From Meconema thalassinum (taxonomy: Eukaryota; Arthropoda; Insecta; Orthoptera; Tettigoniidae), in contig OX336389.2 in NCBI GenBank assembly GCA_946902985.2, positions 131,475,572 to 131,539,571 on the forward strand: DNA of 64,000 nt. Direction: 5' to 3'. The notes beneath the pieces were generated by a model. It was not told where the DNA came from, did not search any database, and saw only the letters and a list, made by a program, of their open reading frames with translations. Position 1 is the stretch's first letter; the number at the start of each line of letters is the position of its first letter. Positions 10,080-17,799 of the stretch are shown piece by piece. Both the position numbers and the translations under genes were made by a program.

Positions 10080-10632
10080 TTACACGTCGCTTGTAGAAAT
10101 CTCACTGGCGTCATTCACAGGTAAATCATGAGTTATAATTTTGTTCAACAACTCCCAGCAGGCATGGGTGGTTAACCAATGAAAGAGATGCCACGCATGT
10201 GATAGGGCTGTATGGGTAATGTTGCCACAGGAACAAGTATCCATGAGCGTTTGCAGGGAGGGGCAGCCCAACTCTATGAGGTCGATACATTGGCAGTAAG
10301 ACGCCAAAAAATGGTTGCAACCATTGACGTTTTTCACTACCTTTCACAAATACCACATTGGCCGAGGACAAGTGTGCTTTCATGACCACGTCCAAATATT
10401 TATAGGAAATGGTTCCCTGATTCCAGTCTAGTTGCCTATGATTTTCAATCCACTGGGTTTGTTTACGGTCTTTTTCACACAACAAATCAAAAGCATGGGG
10501 TGGTTTAAATAGCAAATGCGTAGCTTGCGATATCCAAAACGTGGTACAATCGATCATGGCCACTTGTTTAAATATAAATTTGTTGTCACCAATTTTAAAC
10601 CCTTGGCAATCCACAATGAGTGTGCGCAACAT
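10080..10632 (-). pseudogene. Conserved Polinton-associated protein, frameshifted (unknown function)
   Basis: A frame starts at ATG 10632 (tcaacATG) and encodes an N-terminal segment with IVDCQGF, FKPPHAFDLL and VFVKGSEKRQWL. After the KGSEK motif the reading frame that makes sense changes: the plausible continuation (IELGCPSLQTL, a Cys-rich CSCGN stretch, then a WLTTH segment) lies in another frame of the same strand, ending at 10080. The switch falls at or next to an A6 run at 10306-10311. The original frame runs on to 10126 as unrelated-looking sequence. From memory, a VD-x-QGF...KG-x-EK...CPSL architecture recurs in uncharacterised insect proteins linked to Polintons. A nuclease-like fold is possible but unproven. 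The lesion may be real or a homopolymer error. Confidence 0.6.
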
Positions 10633-10774
10633 GTTGACGCTTGCCTGGACCAAGTTCAACTGACGACTGACTGACGATCACGTGTGATCATGGCATGGGC
10701 TTACCTGCCATGCTAGTTTCAAAAAAGAAGGTTAGGGTAGGACAGAGGGACATGCAAAAATAAGAATTTAAGAA

Positions 10775-11311
10775 TTACATCATTTTATTATCATAACACG
10801 TCTTACAGGCTTTTCTCATTTTGGGATAAGGACGATAGCAACTGATACAACAATTTAGTCTCTTGTGTTTGTAACGTCCATAACACCGATGATGTCCCAA
10901 TGTCTCTAAACTAGACGTTTTTGATGGTGAGCTGCTCACCGAAGCACCATGGATACCATACGGCCCACATGTATCATAACTTGTATTTTTTTCATCACCC
11001 AGAGACACAAGTGGGGGATAGCTTGAATGACAGGGTATATTTCCCACTTTCATTCTGCACAGGTAGGGGCAGGTGGGTGACCAGCGCTGATGTTCCTGCA
11101 TGGGTTCATCGCCCTCCTGCCATTGGTCTATAATGATGGGACAAAAGGCACATTTCACTTCATCTCTTGTTTTTAAATAGTAGAATCCAGCGGCCGCCAA
11201 GTCTTGAGGGTTTATGAAAGGCACTGGCCATGTGGCAAAAGTCTTGAAACGTTGTTCCTCAGAGTTTAAATTCATGGATGTAACGTCTCTTGAGGCTTTA
11301 AAGCAAGACAT
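10775..11311 (-). CDS. BIR-domain (IAP-like) protein with C-terminal zinc ribbon
   Basis: The protein is 178 aa with ATG at 11311 and no interruption. Residues about 18-84 form a BIR domain: RFKTFATWP, DLAAAGFYY, then the zinc ligands C54-x2-C57-x16-H74-x6-C81 with exact canonical spacing. BIR domains of the IAP family bind caspases or IAP antagonists, and baculoviruses and entomopoxviruses use them to block apoptosis. A similar role for this element is inference. Instead of a RING finger, the C-terminus has CISC-x10-CKTC (C155/C158/C169/C172), a probable zinc ribbon, preceded by further Cys residues. A TATA-like motif lies 30 bp upstream. The gene sits just downstream of the capsid gene on the same strand. 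Confidence 0.88.
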   Translation of the reverse strand: MSCFKASRDVTSMNLNSEEQRFKTFATWPVPFINPQDLAAAGFYYLKTRDEVKCAFCPIIIDQWQEGDEPMQEHQRWSPTCPYLCRMKVGNIPCHSSYPPLVSLGDEKNTSYDTCGPYGIHGASVSSSPSKTSSLETLGHHRCYGRYKHKRLNCCISCYRPYPKMRKACKTCYDNKMM

Positions 11312-11340
11312 GACTGAGCGGCTTGACGTGGGATGACCTG

Positions 11341-11349
11341 TTATTTATA
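11341..11349 (-). promoter_or_regulatory. TATA-like motif upstream of BIR gene
   Basis: Read on the minus strand it is TATAAATAA, about 30 bp before ATG 11311. It overlaps the last codons of the capsid gene (stop near 11345), so the BIR gene could have its own transcript. Confidence 0.45.
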
Positions 11350-12562
11350 CACTCGTCACTTGGTTGGACAGTGGATAATAGTTGACTTGTTTGTGGTGAA
11401 TAATCAAACAGTAGGCCGTCGTATTGGCTGGTACATTGTCATGCGTTTCAAAATCTAGTCGAATGTCGATATTGGATGGCTTGACAGACTCTTCCAGGTA
11501 AGAACAGTCAAAGACAATCAGTGGTGCTCTTGCCTTAAACGCTTGGGGTAGTAGCATGGGGCCGTTCTCTTTTTGATAATACGACCATCGAAATTTAGAA
11601 AACAAGTCGTACAGGGGCCCAAACTTATTTTTTGAAAAATCCAAATCCAGTCCTTCATAGGGAAACACAGCTCCGTTGAGGAAAAGACGTGCATTTCTCA
11701 ATTGCAGGTGATCAAATTGCGTGGCATCTTTGGTTTGTTGATACTTGCGATTCGTTTGAAAACCCACAATCAGGTAGAGAGGTCTCTCTGTATAGCGAGC
11801 TGTTTTTACAGACCAACTGTGTGTGTTGGTGGTGGGCAATAGCGGATACTCATGGAGTGCCCAGCTTCTAAATTCCATGGGTAGAGGCATATCTCTCTTT
11901 ACCATTTTGAGTATGTCCAGTTTTTTGCTATCGTTAAGGGTCACATGGGGGACTTTCCATAGCAAGCGTTGTAGTTGAATTTTTGAATCGATGGGGGCAT
12001 TGTCGGCTCCCTTGAGTGCATTATTATCACTCCTGTCTCTCACTAGGTAAAGCACTTGCCTTGCATTGACCACAATGCGTTGGTGATCTTCGGCAAAGCC
12101 TAGAACCAGTTTAAGAGGTAAATATCCAGTAAAGGTTCCATCGGTGTGTACCATCCAGTCATTGGTCGAGTCAGGACACCAACCTGCCATGCAAAGTGTT
12201 TTACCTTCTTCCTCACTATAAGAGGGGTATAGTTTCATGACACTGGAAATGCCCACATTTCGAGTGCTATCCACCACGATATCGTTAATGACATACCGCA
12301 CTTCAGAAAACAGAAAGGCTAAACCATGGTTGGCCAACTTGGATGTGGTAGGTGTAGAGCCATCGGCTTTGGTGAGCCGACCTTCAATCTGAATGACACT
12401 TTCATGCGGTAGGGTGTAAATATCTTGGTTGTTGATAACAAATTGAATTTCATCATTGTTATTGAGTCCAGGTGTTTGAGCTTGATAGGAATGGAGATCA
12501 ATTCTTACCATTCCTGGTTGCTCCTCGATGCGGTTCGCTATCTCTAGGATAGAATTCATCAT
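11345..12562 (-). CDS. Major capsid protein, double jelly-roll type
   Basis: The protein is 405 aa with tandem ATGs at 12562 and 12559. Features I associate with insect Polinton double-jelly-roll capsid proteins include NNNDEIQFVI near residue 35, SEVRYVINDIVVDSTRNVG near 90, LGFAEDH near 155, PMEFRSWALHEYPLLP, LIVGFQTNRK, a DCSYLEESVKP motif and a C-terminal TTAYCLIIHHKQVNYYPL. The frame is uninterrupted. It would form the icosahedral shell. It is shorter than some Polinton MCPs (500-700 aa), but both barrels appear represented. It overlaps the upstream 62-aa ORF by 65 bp. The family call is from sequence memory; a structure prediction would settle it. Confidence 0.82.
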   Translation of the reverse strand: MMNSILEIANRIEEQPGMVRIDLHSYQAQTPGLNNNDEIQFVINNQDIYTLPHESVIQIEGRLTKADGSTPTTSKLANHGLAFLFSEVRYVINDIVVDSTRNVGISSVMKLYPSYSEEEGKTLCMAGWCPDSTNDWMVHTDGTFTGYLPLKLVLGFAEDHQRIVVNARQVLYLVRDRSDNNALKGADNAPIDSKIQLQRLLWKVPHVTLNDSKKLDILKMVKRDMPLPMEFRSWALHEYPLLPTTNTHSWSVKTARYTERPLYLIVGFQTNRKYQQTKDATQFDHLQLRNARLFLNGAVFPYEGLDLDFSKNKFGPLYDLFSKFRWSYYQKENGPMLLPQAFKARAPLIVFDCSYLEESVKPSNIDIRLDFETHDNVPANTTAYCLIIHHKQVNYYPLSNQVTSV

Positions 12563-12686
12563 GAGGGTTGACGTGGTAACCCAAATGCTGTAAAATCTGC
12601 TTGTTCTGAGATGTTAACGTGTATTCACGTGGCAAACAACTAACACCATTCCTAGACGGTGTTGTTGCTTTATACACAAACTTCAT
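12498..12686 (-). CDS. Small ORF between capsid genes (62 aa), unknown
   Basis: ATG 12686 overlaps, as ATGA, the TGA (12685-12683) that would terminate the restored-frame minor capsid gene. This compact arrangement suggests the ORF is real. The product is basic with a TLTSQNKQILQHLGY segment that looks conserved rather than random. Its end overlaps the major capsid start. A TATAAA at 12669-12677, inside its first codons, could serve the capsid gene. Function unknown. Confidence 0.45.
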   Translation of the reverse strand: MKFVYKATTPSRNGVSCLPREYTLTSQNKQILQHLGYHVNPHDEFYPRDSEPHRGATRNGKN

Positions 12687-13406
12687 AGTGGCTTTAGCAC
12701 CAACTTGTAAGTCACTGGTGTGGTGGAATCTAGATCAATGAGTTGTTGATCTCTATTGATCAGTCTTAATGTTATATTACTAATACTATCAACAGCCACA
12801 GCATGAACAAGGAACCACTGGAGGGTTTTCGCGAATAATATACCCATTGGGCGATGTCACAATAAAGTCATAAAGCGAATGCGATGGTTCTTGATTGGTG
12901 TACACTTGGCTAATAATATTACACGTCACCGACACATGATGGTCCTCAATGAATTTCACTTCATGGTCTGATTCATGTTTTTTGTTGGGCTCCAACACAC
13001 GTGGTTTAAATCCTAGTAATGGACCAATGGAATCGGGGTGTGTTTTAAAGTCAATGTTGAATGAGGAGAAAATACTGCAGCGATGAGTGTTGGTATTTCC
13101 TACAAGTTCAAACTTGTGCGTTCCGTCGAGAAATGACTTTAAACCATATTGATTGATCAACACCACATAAATGTGTTCATAAATATCATCGATCGTGTAT
13201 CCACCAGAGTTCAGGGTGAGCACAGAATCATCATAGTAAAACTTGTTGTTCACATTTTCACGTATGTTGTATATTCGATTGTACGTTTCAAGAGAAACAA
13301 GTCCTAAACCATAGGGTTTTTCACTCAATTCGATAGGCGGGTAAAAGTCTAGGCTGACTTCAGGTCCACGTCCATGCACTGTAAACGTTTTACTTTCTGC
13401 TGACAT
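12683..13406 (-). pseudogene. Minor capsid (penton, single jelly-roll) protein with C-terminal frameshift
   Basis: ATG 13406 opens a 205-aa frame ending at 12789. It shows the pattern of Polinton minor capsid proteins: IELSEKPYGLGLVSLETYN, NIRENVNNKFYY, a GGYTIDDIYEHI segment, GPLLGFKP and VTCNIISQVY. The last ten residues become Cys-rich and unlike the family. From about 12820 the neighbouring frame stays open to TGA 12685-12683 and contains a LINRDQQLIDLD segment expected of the barrel's end. A single indel between about 12815 and 12825 would explain this. The start overlaps the protease end by 17 bp. A TATA box lies 29 bp upstream. Loss of the final strands would probably stop pentamer assembly. 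Confidence 0.72.
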
Positions 13407-13782
13407 ACTGGTGGCGTTTTTGCTTATGCTGCGTCTTATATAAAAAAATTAAACACAAACGTCCACACTGTTGGCTGTTAAACGTTTGCTCTCGTTTCAC
13501 ATTATAATATATCTTGATCCTGTTTCCAAAATAGGTCACTAGTTCCATGGGCGGGGGCAAATTCCCAAAACTGTCAAAGTACCATACCGTGGATCCCTCT
13601 TTGACATAAGCTACATAATGCGTTCCTGGTCCTCGGTGATCATCCAAATTGACAACAGCACATTCCTGTTTCCAGGGTCGTGGGGGTAATTGGTTTCGCA
13701 TAAACACACCTCGAAAATGAGAAAGCTTTAGTTGTTTAGCATAGCTTTCCACTTGTTGATGCGTCAGGGCATGTCTCGCTAT
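13390..13782 (-). CDS. pro: Adenain-like cysteine protease (Polinton PRO), start codon apparently lost
   Basis: This is a maturation protease of the adenovirus proteinase fold (C5/Ulp1-like). The catalytic residues are THYVAY (His), FDSFG (Asp) and SQQCGRLCL (Cys with oxyanion Gln), at about H55, D70 and C106 if counted from 13782. The domain's N-terminal LSHFRGVF-x-R-x-QLP motif is also present. No in-frame ATG precedes the domain: the first ATG would remove the FRGVF motif. At 13782-13780 the frame reads ATA in a perfect gccATAgc context, 8 bp after the stop of the upstream gene, which looks like a former ATG. A near-cognate or GTG (13752) start is possible. The 3' end overlaps the minor capsid start by 17 bp. 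Confidence 0.8.
   Translation of the reverse strand: MARHALTHQQVESYAKQLKLSHFRGVFMRNQLPPRPWKQECAVVNLDDHRGPGTHYVAYVKEGSTVWYFDSFGNLPPPMELVTYFGNRIKIYYNVKREQTFNSQQCGRLCLIFLYKTQHKQKRHQYVSRK
13435..13442 (-). promoter_or_regulatory. TATA box upstream of minor capsid gene, inside protease ORF
   Basis: On the minus strand it reads TTTTATATAAGAC, about 30 bp before ATG 13406. It is encoded within the protease's C-terminal codons. It is one of several TATA motifs about 30-40 bp ahead of Polinton ATGs. Confidence 0.5.
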
Positions 13783-13790
13783 GGCTGAGG

Positions 13791-14261
13791 TTAATTTTTT
13801 TTTTTTTTAATATTTCGAAATGGTGAAATCCCAAATCCTTGTTGATAAAAGGCTGGCTTTAAATTGGCATTTCTAGCCCCCATGGCAATCGCTTCCATCG
13901 TTTCATTGTGTCGCTGACTTTCTTTGAGTTGTTGCTTGCCCTGCTGCGCGGCTTTAATGGTTTTCGCCACTGCACTGGCACCGCCCAAAAGTGAACCTAG
14001 AGCAGCCAACCCGGCAAATAATGCAGGTAAAAATCCCGCTCGTTTTGGGACGGGAATCACTCGCCCTTGGTTTGAAACCTGTCGCCGACGTTTTGGAATA
14101 ACCTGTCTCTGTGCTGCTCGAAGGGCTTTCCTTATGGTCAATACATTATTTTTTCTTTTTTTCTTTCGCAAGGGCTTGTCCACGAATGTTGTAAGCCCAG
14201 GCTTTGCCAAGGACAAAGTCCTTTTTTTAGTCTTTCTCACTGCATACCTTTGTTTCACCAT
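13791..14261 (-). CDS. Basic, Gly-rich minor virion protein (adenovirus pVI/pX-like candidate)
   Basis: ATG 14261 gives 156 aa. The first 70 residues are strongly basic (KKRT, RKKKRKNN, PKRRRQ). They are followed by a Gly/Ala/Leu segment (GFLPALFAGLAALGSLLGGA) that could insert in membranes or form an amphipathic helix. A KQQLKESQRHNETMEAIA helix and a conserved-looking tail follow. Polintons commonly encode one such protein next to the capsid genes. Analogy to adenoviral core or membrane-lytic proteins is by composition and context, not alignment. The C-terminal poly-Lys is encoded by an A-rich run at 13794-13808. It is followed closely by the protease. Confidence 0.65.
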   Translation of the reverse strand: MVKQRYAVRKTKKRTLSLAKPGLTTFVDKPLRKKKRKNNVLTIRKALRAAQRQVIPKRRRQVSNQGRVIPVPKRAGFLPALFAGLAALGSLLGGASAVAKTIKAAQQGKQQLKESQRHNETMEAIAMGARNANLKPAFYQQGFGISPFRNIKKKKN

Positions 14262-14320
14262 GATGATAATGACCAACAACCTTTCACAAGAAAGTTTAAA
14301 TCACAACTAACGTCAGATGG

Positions 14321-15046
14321 TTATTTCATGGCTGTATATTCCAATTCCACATAAAGTGGGAAATCGTTTATGGTTTTCCCCGCTTGCTTTTCATCCCATG
14401 TCAACATGAGATAAAAGGATAATTCGTCCCCTGCATTGACCATTTCATGGTCATGGACCAACATCCTATGACCATTTATCTTTATTTGTAAATGGTTCTC
14501 ATCAGGTATGGCATATTTGATGTGAATGGTTCCATCATAGTGTAATCGATAGTGGCTTAATCCTGAAGCAAGCACATAGGTCAAGTGCTGATCATGGACT
14601 AGCGGTAAATGGTTTCTCTCATTCAAAGGTTTTTCATTTGTCAGATACACTAAAAACACAGATGGGATAAATTTATAAAGCCTTTTCATTTCATGGGTCA
14701 CGTAACGCTTGGTACAAACATCGTCTTCGTCTTGTGGGTCTTTCACGTGAATAATCCGATGGTGATTAGCGCTATAGCCATTCACCATAAGCTGTGGCAC
14801 TTTGTCATAAAACTCATACACTTTGTTATCCACATACTTTTTCGTAGTAACGTCTGTAGACACTTGAGGATGTTTTACATGGGTTAACCGCTTTCCCTTA
14901 AAGTCATAATCTCCCTGTTTTGTGCGTGGCACTACTGACCTATCCACATAGTGTTTATTAGCAGGATCTGTTTCCTGTTTAGGATCATGTATGGGGACAG
15001 GCCTAGCTTTGGCCATCAACGCACGTCCAAAGACATCCACCGTCAA
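14321..15046 (-). CDS. Fibre-like repeat protein (probable receptor-binding/tail-fibre analogue)
   Basis: The frame opens at a TTG (15046). The first ATG is 15016 (231 aa). Residues before it (VDVFGR) look meaningful, so the native start is uncertain. The N-terminal half has three imperfect repeats of the type DP-x3-D-x2-(N/T)K-x-YV: DPKQETDPANKHYVD, HPQVSTDVTTKKYVD and DPQDEDDVCTKRYVT. They resemble beta-structured shaft repeats of phage and adenovirus-like fibres. The C-terminal about 110 residues would form a compact beta head. It is the first leftward gene and shares an about 86-bp divergent promoter with the ATPase. A surface spike role is inference. Confidence 0.65.
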   Translation of the reverse strand: MTVDVFGRALMAKARPVPIHDPKQETDPANKHYVDRSVVPRTKQGDYDFKGKRLTHVKHPQVSTDVTTKKYVDNKVYEFYDKVPQLMVNGYSANHHRIIHVKDPQDEDDVCTKRYVTHEMKRLYKFIPSVFLVYLTNEKPLNERNHLPLVHDQHLTYVLASGLSHYRLHYDGTIHIKYAIPDENHLQIKINGHRMLVHDHEMVNAGDELSFYLMLTWDEKQAGKTINDFPLYVELEYTAMK

Positions 15047-15132
15047 CCTGTAGTAGCAGTCTACTGTTTCTATGACAAGGTTCGGTGTCCTGTATATAGA
15101 CAGCCGGCTAGCCTGTCTAAGCCTTAGTTGAC
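15047..15132. promoter_or_regulatory. Divergent promoter between fibre-like gene and ATPase
   Basis: A TATATA at 15093-15098, within the palindrome-rich stretch TGTATATAGACAGCCGGCTA, lies about 40 bp upstream of the ATPase ATG. It could act in both directions. Confidence 0.45.
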
Positions 15133-15831
15133 ATGAAGATTATTAAGCAGCAAGAGTCATTCCCCGTGGGGGACATGGTTTCCCATCTCTGTCCCACATC
15201 ACGTGAACAACGCCATGGTTCACTGTTTCCATCTTCCATTCGCTGCATCATTGTGGGGCCTTCCGGCTGTGGAAAGGCAAATCTTTTGCTAACGCTCATT
15301 ACAGCGCCCAATGGTCTGCGTTTTCAAAATATTTATATTTTTGCAAAATCTCTCTACCAACCCCTCTACGTGTTTCTGGATCAAGTCATGTCTGGATTAC
15401 AAAAAGAGAATATGGGTTATTTTACATTTTCCATGCAAGAAAATGTGATTTCACCGAATGAGGTAAAGCCTGATTCACTCATGATTTTCGATGATGTATC
15501 CACTGAACGTCAAGGCATCATTCAAAGCTATTTCAGCATGGGTCGACACAAACATATCGATTGCTTCTATCTTGGGCAAACGTATTCTAAAATGTCCAAA
15601 CAGTTGATTCGTGACAATGCCAATGTCATTGTTTTATTTCGCCAGGACGAGAGGAACAGTCGTCACATTTATAATGAACATGTGAATCCGGATATGACCT
15701 TTCAAATGTTTACAGAATTGTGTGCCAAGTGCTGGAACACTCAACGTCATGCCTGTTTAGTGATTGACAAACAAAGTGAACTCAACCAAGGACGGTATCG
15801 CTTAGGGTTTGATCATTTTATTGCTATTTAA
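15133..15831 (+). CDS. atp: FtsK/HerA-type DNA packaging ATPase (Polinton ATP)
   Basis: The protein is 232 aa from ATG 15133. It is the A32-like genome-packaging ATPase. The Walker A region reads GPSGCGKA (residues 42-49): the usual Ser/Thr after the P-loop Lys is Ala. Walker B is SLMIFDD (D120-D121). A YLGQTYSKM segment near 147 carries the Gln sensor expected in this clade. Length is usual for the family and no frame break is seen. The Ala substitution would remove the Mg2+-coordinating hydroxyl and probably cripple hydrolysis. It is the first gene of the right-hand rightward block. Confidence 0.92.
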   Translation: MKIIKQQESFPVGDMVSHLCPTSREQRHGSLFPSSIRCIIVGPSGCGKANLLLTLITAPNGLRFQNIYIFAKSLYQPLYVFLDQVMSGLQKENMGYFTFSMQENVISPNEVKPDSLMIFDDVSTERQGIIQSYFSMGRHKHIDCFYLGQTYSKMSKQLIRDNANVIVLFRQDERNSRHIYNEHVNPDMTFQMFTELCAKCWNTQRHACLVIDKQSELNQGRYRLGFDHFIAI

Positions 15832-15834
15832 GGC
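15824..15834 (+). promoter_or_regulatory. TATA-like motif ahead of the gene upstream of integrase
   Basis: CTATTTAAGGC spans the ATPase stop codon and lies about 40 bp before ATG 15873 (acaccATGg). Confidence 0.35.
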
Positions 15835-15872
15835 CCTGTCTCATTCCCCGGCAAGTCATTTGTCAAGACACC

Positions 15873-16883
15873 ATGGCGTTAGCAGAGATTCAATTGAAAA
15901 AGCATATTATTTAAGCAAAACATACTATTCGCCAAAAGTTTCGTCAATTGAAACAATCACGTGCCAATCATGCTTTGTTTATTCAGCAACATTTAGCACC
16001 TCCACTAAAAGCCATGTTGAAACCCTCTTTCAAGCCATCTGAAACGCTACCCACCGTTTCACAAGCCACGCAGACGCTGCACGAGGACCCTGAGGAAGAG
16101 GAAGAGGAACAGGAAGATTTGACTAGTGTTAGTGAAGTTGAGGATGAGGAGGAACAAGTGTTTACGCCTCAAAAAAAGGCTGCACCCCTTGCAGAGTTTT
16201 TGAGAAAAAAGAAATCCTTGGCCATGGTCGAAACACCTTGCCCTTCCAGAGCGTCTCCGTTTTCACAACTCTTGGCCACCCCTCAACATAAAGCTCAACT
16301 GAAAACCATTTTAATAAAATATTATGGATCAACATTGGAACCCTATTTCACCGATCTATTTATTGGAAACACAGATACCACGTATGGTGTTCGCTATGAG
16401 AATGATAGTTTTAAAATTGGCGATTCATCCATTAAATTTGCTCGTACTAAAGCTGTCATTAAAAACATCAACTATAAATTAACGCCAGGACTGTTAAAGC
16501 TGCTCTTTTCTCGGACCCCCTCTTCCCATGATTATACGTCAGAGGACCTTGACAAATATAAATCCATTTTATTGGATACCCATGCTCACAAAAGACAGTA
16601 TGATCCCACGCAACAAGTGAATGCCAATATATCTCAAAAATATAAAACCATCATTGCAAAAATGTTTCCCACCAGTCAAAGTACTCGTCGTAAAGCATCC
16701 GCTTCGGGAGTGACTTTTAAACCATTAAAACCCCTTGTGGATGTTACCTACTGGCACAATCCCAATAAGCTTGTCCAGCGGCTACAGTTGTTGCATGCTT
16801 CACGTCAAGCTGGCCATACCGGTCACGATTGGGAAATTCAAGAAATTGAACAAGAACTTCGAAATGCCAAAATTATTGTTTAA
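15873..16883 (+). pseudogene. Conserved Polinton protein of unknown function (PX/PY type), early nonsense codon
   Basis: An ATG in ideal Kozak context (acaccATGg, 15873) reads 13 codons and then meets an in-frame TAA at 15912-15914. The same frame is then open to 16881. The remaining protein has basic helices, an acidic stretch rich in Glu (about 16090-16150), and a conserved-looking C-terminal domain: TTYGVRYENDSFKIG, NINYKLTPGLLKLLF, WHNPNKLVQRLQLLHASRQAG and IQEIEQELRNAKII. That domain recurs next to Polinton integrases in insects as an uncharacterised family. Function unknown; a virion or DNA-binding role is possible. Re-initiation at ATG 16014 would give a 289-aa product. It overlaps the integrase start by 20 bp. 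Confidence 0.75.
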
Positions 16884-17799
16884 GCCCTCACCCATTAAAA
16901 TGGGTATTGCTCACGAGTTGCATCGCCCAGCTAGGCGTCACTATCCGCGACTCAAGGTGATTTCACGAGGTGTGGATGAACTTTGGCAGGCTGACTTGGT
17001 TGAAATGATACCCTATGCTGGCGTTAACGACGGTGTACGCTATATGTTGACCGTCATTGATGTCTATTCCAAAATGGCCTTTGTTGAACCTGTGCGTCGA
17101 AAGTCTGGCCCACTAGTCACTAAGGCCTTTCAACATATTATTCAACACTCCCAACGTCAACCTCAGCTGCTACAAACCGACCAGGGGAAAGAATTTTTCA
17201 ACAAGAACTTCTCCAGTTTTCTCAAATCTAAGGATATTCACCATTACACCACGTACAGCAATCTGAAAGCCAGTGTGGTCGAGCGGTTCAACCGAACATT
17301 GAAAACCCATATGTGGAAAGCGTTTACCGCTCAGGGCAGTTATCGCTGGTTGGACATGTTACCTGAGCTAGTGACACGTTACAATGACACCAAACATAGA
17401 ACGATTGGGACCAAGCCACGTCTCGTAACTAAAAATATTCAGCGATTGGATAAACTGTTTAACCCCATAAAAACAGCTGATCCTAAACGTCACCGACTGA
17501 ACATTGGGGATTTTGTTCGTGTGAGCAAATTTAAGTCTGCGTTCAATAAGGGCTACACGCCTCAGTGGGGGACTGAACTATTTCGAATTCGTCGAGTCAA
17601 CTTGGACACTCCAGTCACCTATTTACTCGAGGACCTCAACCATCAACCCATAAAAGGTAGATTTTATCTCCATGAACTTCAGAAAACAGCATTTCCTCAG
17701 CATTATCTTGTGGAAAAAGTGTTGAAACAAAAAGGAAATAAACTCTACGTCAAATGGTTAGGGTTTAACTCTACGTTTAATTCCTGGATCAATAAATGA
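16864..17799 (+). CDS. int: RVE-family integrase with C-terminal chromodomain (Polinton INT)
   Basis: ATG 16864 gives 311 aa. Codons upstream of it in this frame are only the shadow of the preceding gene. It catalyses insertion of the element with 6-bp duplication. The DDE triad is D44 (WQADLVEM), D106 (QTDQGKEF) and E140 (SVVERFNRTLK), with 33 residues between the last two. An SH3-like segment follows (IGDFVRVSKFK). The C-terminus is a short chromodomain (HYLVEKVLKQKG...YVKWLGF...SW) that may guide target choice through histone marks. No disabling change is visible. It is the last gene before the right TIR, the canonical position. Confidence 0.95.
   Translation: MPKLLFKPSPIKMGIAHELHRPARRHYPRLKVISRGVDELWQADLVEMIPYAGVNDGVRYMLTVIDVYSKMAFVEPVRRKSGPLVTKAFQHIIQHSQRQPQLLQTDQGKEFFNKNFSSFLKSKDIHHYTTYSNLKASVVERFNRTLKTHMWKAFTAQGSYRWLDMLPELVTRYNDTKHRTIGTKPRLVTKNIQRLDKLFNPIKTADPKRHRLNIGDFVRVSKFKSAFNKGYTPQWGTELFRIRRVNLDTPVTYLLEDLNHQPIKGRFYLHELQKTAFPQHYLVEKVLKQKGNKLYVKWLGFNSTFNSWINK

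Noticed and set aside
11689..11871. Plus-strand ORFs inside the leftward Polinton genes (e.g. 11689-11871, 13924-14310)
   Set aside because: These are antisense shadows of the capsid and virion-protein genes.
16735..16863. N-terminal extension of integrase from a TTG
   Set aside because: It lies wholly within the preceding gene in another frame. ATG 16864 fits the family's start.
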